Assembly: GCA_002436015.1 (NCBI GenBank)
Contig: DIXJ01000010.1
Span: forward strand, 1-43,934
Source of the DNA: Synergistaceae bacterium UBA6083
GTDB taxonomy: Bacteria > Synergistota > Synergistia > Synergistales > 79-D21
Length of the DNA: 43,934 nt
Direction of reading: 5' to 3'
The notes below the pieces were generated by a model. The model worked only from the letters and a program-made list of their open reading frames with translations. It was not told the origin of the DNA and made no database searches. This document shows positions 40,075 through 43,934 of this stretch, piece by piece. The position numbers and the translations under genes are program-made. Within the stretch, counting starts at the first letter, position 1, and each line of letters starts with the position of its first letter.

Positions 40075-40771
40075 GGTCAGGAACCTGACGACGCACTACG
40101 GCAGGGTGAAGGCTCTGGACAGAGTTTCGGTGGATGTCCCGGAAGGGACGATCGTCACCCTTATCGGTGCCAACGGGGCCGGGAAAAGCACCTTCATGAT
40201 GTCCATCTCCGGGGTAATCCGGCCAAGTTCAGGAACAATCGTCTTCGCTGGGCAAGGGATCGAGCATCTTCCCTCGGACCGCATCGTCAGCCTGGGAATC
40301 TCCCAGTGCCCAGAGGGTAGGCGAGTATGGCCGCAGATGACAGTTGTGGAAAACCTTGAAACGGGTGCTTTCTCGGTTTCAGGGAAGGGAGTTGTCCAGG
40401 ATCGGCTGGAATCCGTGTTCAGCTATTTTCCCATCCTGAAAGAGCGGAGGCAGCAGCTTGCCGGAAGCCTGAGCGGGGGAGAGCAGCAGATGCTCGCTAT
40501 CGGGCGGGCCCTGATGAGTGGGCCAAAGCTTCTTATGCTGGACGAGCCTTCCCTGGGCCTGGCCCCAATCATCGTGGAGAAGCTCGTGTCGATAATCCGC
40601 GAAATCAAGGAGCACGGAACGACCGTGATCCTTGTTGAGCAGAATGCTTTCATGGCGCTCCAGATCGCCGATACGGCATACGTTCTCGAGACCGGGAGGG
40701 TTGTAATGTCCGGAAAAGCTTCGGAACTGCTGCAAAACGATTTAGTCCGTAAATCGTACCTGGGAATATGA
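40064..40771 (+). CDS. livF: Branched-chain amino acid ABC transporter ATPase LivF
   Basis: A 235-residue ATPase partner of LivG. Walker A is GANGAGKS (residues 35-42), the family stretch LGISQCPEGRRVWPQMTVVENL is present, the signature is LSGGEQQMLAIGRAL, and Walker B is LLMLDEPSLGLAP followed by LVEQNAFMALQIAD. The ATG at 40064 lies inside the end of livG, implying translational coupling. Confidence 0.93.
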   Translation: MLLEVRNLTTHYGRVKALDRVSVDVPEGTIVTLIGANGAGKSTFMMSISGVIRPSSGTIVFAGQGIEHLPSDRIVSLGISQCPEGRRVWPQMTVVENLETGAFSVSGKGVVQDRLESVFSYFPILKERRQQLAGSLSGGEQQMLAIGRALMSGPKLLMLDEPSLGLAPIIVEKLVSIIREIKEHGTTVILVEQNAFMALQIADTAYVLETGRVVMSGKASELLQNDLVRKSYLGI

Positions 40772-40808
40772 AGGCAACCAGGACGAAATTCTTAGGGAGG
40801 TGAGCGGT

Positions 40809-41960
40809 TTGAAAGGCAAGAACTGGATCATCCTGATGGCAATTGGGGTTCTGCTAAGCTTCGTCTCCGCTTCGTTCGCGGCCATTCCGGCGGGTCCCAT
40901 CCGTGTCGGCGTTGTCATGCCGACCTCGGGAACGCTGGCGTATGACGGCGGCCTGGCCCTCAACGGGATCAAGATGGCGGTTGATGAGGTCAACAAGGCA
41001 GGGGGTATCAAGGGGAACAAGCTGGAGCTGTTCGTCGAGGATAGCGCAGGTGTTCCCGCCACAGCAGTTGCGGCAATCGAAAAGTTGGTCGGAATGAGCA
41101 AGGTCTCTGCCGTCATCGGAGATTTCGGCAGTTCCTGCACGCTGGCAATGATGGATGTGGCCCAGCGTGCCCAGGTGCCTCTCATTACCCCCATTTCCCT
41201 CGCGCCGAAGATTACCGAGCAGGGCAATATCTGGACCTTCCGGGGTTGCGACAACTCGGAAATGATCGCAAAGGGTTTCACGAAGTGGGCAGTGAAAACG
41301 AAAAAGTTGGACAAGTGGGCCTTCATAGCGGTGAACACGGATTACGGCCGCGGTTCCGTTGAGGCTTTCAAGAAGAAGGTTGCCGAGCTTGGCGGGGAAG
41401 TCGTCTTCACGGAATACTTCCAGCAGGGCGAAACGGACTATTACCCCATCATCACCAAGCTGAAGGCAACCAAGGCCAACGGGTTGTGCATGTTCGGCGA
41501 GACCGTCGACCTTTCCAGGGTTGTCAACCAGTTCTATGAAATGGGACTCAACGAGAAGATGACCCTGATGGATCCTACAAGCGGGACCTTCAATCCCAAG
41601 TTTATCGAACTGGTGAAGGAAAAGGCGAACGGAATTGTCGGTGCGAGCCGTTTTGTTGCGACCATCAAGACACCGGCGGCCAAGAAGTTCGTCGCGGATT
41701 ATCACAAGCGCTATGGCGCGGATCCCGAGAAGTATGCCCAGGCCGGCTACGACGTCGCCAAGATGGTGACGATGGCCATCACCAAGGCCGATTCGACGGA
41801 ACCTGCCAAGATAAGGGAAGCCCTGTCAAAAATTTCCTACAAGGGACCCCAGGGCAAGGCGCATTTTAACGAGAAGAACCAACTTATCATCGACGAGTAC
41901 ATCATTGCGATAAAGGACGGCGTATTCCAGATCGTCGCCGGTCCCGTCTCGGCCGAGTAG
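40809..41960 (+). CDS. Branched-chain amino acid-type substrate-binding protein (LivJ/LivK)
   Basis: A 383-residue periplasmic binding protein of the leucine-binding type. Residues 1-24 are a Sec signal (KGKNWIILMAIGVLLSF, cleavage after SFA) without a lipobox. The mature protein starts with PIRVGVVMPTSGTLAYDGG and has GIKMAVDEVNKAGGI, VSAVIGDFGSSCTLAM and WAFIAVNTDYGRG, typical of type I periplasmic receptors. I start it at TTG 40809, seven bases after GGGAGG; GTG 40800 would overlap that site. The ligand is probably a neutral or branched-chain amino acid, but this family also binds amides and aromatic acids. Confidence 0.9.
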   Translation: MKGKNWIILMAIGVLLSFVSASFAAIPAGPIRVGVVMPTSGTLAYDGGLALNGIKMAVDEVNKAGGIKGNKLELFVEDSAGVPATAVAAIEKLVGMSKVSAVIGDFGSSCTLAMMDVAQRAQVPLITPISLAPKITEQGNIWTFRGCDNSEMIAKGFTKWAVKTKKLDKWAFIAVNTDYGRGSVEAFKKKVAELGGEVVFTEYFQQGETDYYPIITKLKATKANGLCMFGETVDLSRVVNQFYEMGLNEKMTLMDPTSGTFNPKFIELVKEKANGIVGASRFVATIKTPAAKKFVADYHKRYGADPEKYAQAGYDVAKMVTMAITKADSTEPAKIREALSKISYKGPQGKAHFNEKNQLIIDEYIIAIKDGVFQIVAGPVSAE

Positions 41961-41964
41961 AGGT

Positions 41965-42000
41965 ACAGGCGGGCCCGTCCCAACGGGCGGGTCCGCCTGT
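41965..42000 (+). other. Hairpin between binding protein and livH genes
   Basis: Outer stem ACAGGCGG/CCGCCTGT and inner stem GCCCGT/ACGGGC with a small bulge and no U-tract. Like the one at 3939, it sits directly after a binding-protein gene and may stabilise that mRNA segment. Confidence 0.6.
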
Positions 42001-42027
42001 AAATCCCGCGGGGGTGAAGGTGGAAGC

Positions 42028-42897
42028 ATGATCACGGTTTTTATGCAGCAGGCACTGAACGGTGTTGTCCTGGGGTGCATCTATGCCTTGACGGCCCTCG
42101 GCCTTTCCCTGGTCTTCGGGATTCTCGAGGTTGCCAATTTCGCCCATGGGGAACTGTACATGCTGGGTGCGTTCATGGCCCTTTTTGCCACAAAACTGGT
42201 GGGGGCGCCTTTTTTCATCGCTCTCCTCATATCGATGTCCATCATGGCCGTCTTTGGGGCATTAACTGAAAGAGTGGTCTTTCGGCCGATTGTCGGAAAA
42301 CCCATGATTAACAGCATGCTCCTGTCTTTCGGCCTGTCAACGGCGCTAGCCAACCTTGCCCTTTTCTTCTTCAAGGCCGACCCAAGAAAAATCGACTCCG
42401 GGCTGGCGGACATCCGGTTCCGCTTCCTGGGGCTTTATGTCACGGCGGAACGATTGTCGGTTCTAGTGCTCAGCATTGCCCTGGTAGCGTTGCTGGCCTG
42501 GTTCATCCAGTACACAAAGACCGGCAAGGCGATGAGGGCCATTTCCCAGGACCGCGTGGCCGCACAGTTGGCAGGTATAAATGTGAGGCGAATCTACTCC
42601 GTTACTTTTGCCATTAGCGGCGCTCTTGCTGCGGCTGCTGGAACGATGGTCGGGGCTATTTTTTTCGTTTCGCCTGAAATGGGTTTTTCCGTTGTGCTCA
42701 AATCATTCGTGGTCATTATCCTTGGAGGTTTCGGGAGCATCAGGGGGGTCATCCTAGCGGCGATCATCATAGGGCTAGCAGAAAGTCTGGGAGGCGGATA
42801 TATCTCTTACGCCTACAAAGATGCCTATCCATTCCTGCTCCTTGTCCTTCTCTTCATGCTGCGGCCCCAGGGGCTGATTGGAGGAAGGCGTTCATGA
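42028..42897 (+). CDS. livH: Branched-chain amino acid ABC transporter permease LivH
   Basis: A 289-residue inner-membrane subunit with about eight hydrophobic segments. Family patterns: QQALNGVVLGCIYALTALGL at the N-terminus, GILEVANFAHGELYMLGAF, TKTGKAMRAISQDRVAAQLA (the EAA-like loop), GINVRRIYSVTFAISGALAA and ILGGFGSIRGVILAAIIIGL. The ATG at 42028 follows GGGGGTGAAGGTGG. It overlaps livM by four bases (ATGA). Confidence 0.93.
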   Translation: MITVFMQQALNGVVLGCIYALTALGLSLVFGILEVANFAHGELYMLGAFMALFATKLVGAPFFIALLISMSIMAVFGALTERVVFRPIVGKPMINSMLLSFGLSTALANLALFFFKADPRKIDSGLADIRFRFLGLYVTAERLSVLVLSIALVALLAWFIQYTKTGKAMRAISQDRVAAQLAGINVRRIYSVTFAISGALAAAAGTMVGAIFFVSPEMGFSVVLKSFVVIILGGFGSIRGVILAAIIIGLAESLGGGYISYAYKDAYPFLLLVLLFMLRPQGLIGGRRS

Positions 42898-43889
42898 AAG
42901 TCCAAGCCAGGATCTTCATCATCTTGATCTCTCTCGTCGCCCTCCTCTTCGTTCCGAGGCTCTTCTCCATGGATTACTACATGCACATGTTTGTCATGTC
43001 AGAGATATACGCCGTTCTCGCGCTTTCCCTGGCACTGATCGTCGGGTTTTCCGGACAGGTGTCGATGGGTCATGCGGCTTTCTATGGGATAGGGGCCTAC
43101 GTTTCAGCCCTCCTGAGTGTCAATTTTGGTCTTTCATTCTGGGTGACCATCTGGATTGCCGGATTTGCAGCCGGTCTTGTCTCCTTCATGATCGGGGTTC
43201 TTGTCCTGAGGCTTCGCGGGCATTTCCTCGCGATAACGACGGCTTTTTTCGGGATTCTCGTCGGCCTTGTCTTCAACAACTGGATAGGCGTGACGAACGG
43301 CCCGATGGGGGTCGCGGGAATCCCGCGACCCGCTCCGCTGAACTTACCGGGTTTCACCGTAGCCATCCAGACGCGGGCTCATTATTACTACCTGGGGCTT
43401 GCTTTTGCGGTCATGGTGGCTTTCCTGGTATACCGCCTTGTCAATTCCAGAATAGGGAACGCCCTCATTGCCATACGGGAAAACGAGGAGCTGGCAAGGT
43501 CGATCGGCATCAATGCCATGGCCTACAAGGTCCTGGCCTTCTCGATCGGAGGAGGGCTCGCCGGCATGGCCGGTTCGTTCTATGCGCACTATATTCTTTT
43601 CATCAGCCCGGTGACCTTCACCGTAGCGGAGTCCATCAACATGCTGGTCATGATCATTTTCGGGGGGATGTCGACCCTGTTCGGGCCGATCCTGGGAGCC
43701 GTATTCCTGACGGTCCTTCCTGAATTCCTCAGGATGGCAGGGTCACTGAGGCTGGTCATATACGGGGTAGCCCTTGTCGTTTTCATCATCTGGATGCCTC
43801 TCGGGGTCTGGGGAAGCCTGAAAAGCTTCTGGCTGGGCAGGCGCCAGGCGAGTCTATCGGAGGCAGGGGAGAGCCAGGAACATTCCTAG
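42894..43889 (+). CDS. livM: Branched-chain amino acid ABC transporter permease LivM
   Basis: A 331-residue inner-membrane subunit that pairs with LivH. Family patterns: IYAVLALSLALIVGFSGQVS with MGHAAFYGIGAYVSALL, LRLRGHFLAITTAFFGIL, GVTNGPMGVAGIPRP, the cytoplasmic loop NSRIGNALIAIRENEELARS, GINAMAYKVLAFSIGGGLAG and MLVMIIFGGMSTLFGPILGA. The last 45 bases of the window after its stop contain no recognisable gene start or terminator. Confidence 0.93.
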   Translation: MKVQARIFIILISLVALLFVPRLFSMDYYMHMFVMSEIYAVLALSLALIVGFSGQVSMGHAAFYGIGAYVSALLSVNFGLSFWVTIWIAGFAAGLVSFMIGVLVLRLRGHFLAITTAFFGILVGLVFNNWIGVTNGPMGVAGIPRPAPLNLPGFTVAIQTRAHYYYLGLAFAVMVAFLVYRLVNSRIGNALIAIRENEELARSIGINAMAYKVLAFSIGGGLAGMAGSFYAHYILFISPVTFTVAESINMLVMIIFGGMSTLFGPILGAVFLTVLPEFLRMAGSLRLVIYGVALVVFIIWMPLGVWGSLKSFWLGRRQASLSEAGESQEHS

Positions 43890-43934
43890 AAGAATCTTGT
43901 CTCCTTTGGTTCATAGAAATATCCAGGGGGCACC

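Noticed and set aside
1..43934. tRNA or rRNA genes, integrase or transposase genes, phage modules
   Set aside because: I looked for typical tRNA 3' ends, transposase and integrase motifs and found none; the only mobile-looking DNA is the short palindromic family.

Overview
The window (about 44 kb, GC-rich, tightly packed operons) looks like chromosome from a diderm, amino-acid-fermenting anaerobe. Synergistota is my best guess, and this is inference. Outer-membrane autotransporter barrels and soluble substrate-binding proteins with Sec signals but no lipobox point to an outer membrane. Peptide, TRAP and branched-chain amino acid transporters, a 2,4-diaminopentanoate dehydrogenase and a LysW-type biosynthesis cluster fit amino acid metabolism. 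A T-box leader is a Gram-positive-style regulator but also occurs in some other phyla.

Left part (1-9774): an orphan TRAP solute receptor diverges from a GntR/FCD regulator that heads a long plus-strand operon. That operon holds a complete Dpp/Opp-type ABC importer (binding protein, two permeases, two ATPases), a guanidino-group hydrolase/amidinotransferase-like enzyme and a metallo-beta-lactamase-fold hydrolase. It probably imports and breaks down a peptide- or guanidine-type nutrient.

Middle part (9874-30446), a cell-surface region: a UDP-hexose 4-epimerase; a 2755-residue autotransporter made of about ninety 24-residue repeats containing Gly-Met; a PAS/HD-GYP signalling protein; a convergent minus-strand operon (GAF protein, three tandem TupA-like ATP-grasp paralogues, a GT4 glycosyltransferase); and a second, 1235-residue autotransporter of the same family. 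The two adhesin-like proteins bracket the signalling and glycan genes. Two of the ATP-grasp genes share an exact 293-bp block, a sign of recent duplication or gene conversion.

Right-middle part (30646-37105): a minus-strand carrier-protein amino acid biosynthesis cluster lysW-lysX-lysY-lysZ-lysJ-lysK, preceded by a T-box leader with its own sigma-70-like promoter. A second LysX/ArgX-type ligase gene lies just upstream with its own promoter. One LysW with two ligases suggests parallel lysine and ornithine/arginine branches sharing LysYZJK. An intrinsic terminator lies between lysX and lysY.

Right part (37389-43889): 2,4-diaminopentanoate dehydrogenase (ornithine fermentation) diverges from an IclR regulator that heads a complete branched-chain amino acid ABC transporter operon (livG, livF, binding protein, livH, livM). 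A family of short palindromic elements with GGGGTCAGACC ends is scattered at 10.9, 26.6, 30.5 and 37.3 kb. One of them supplies the last codons and stop of lysK. I saw no tRNA, rRNA, CRISPR array or transposase gene.
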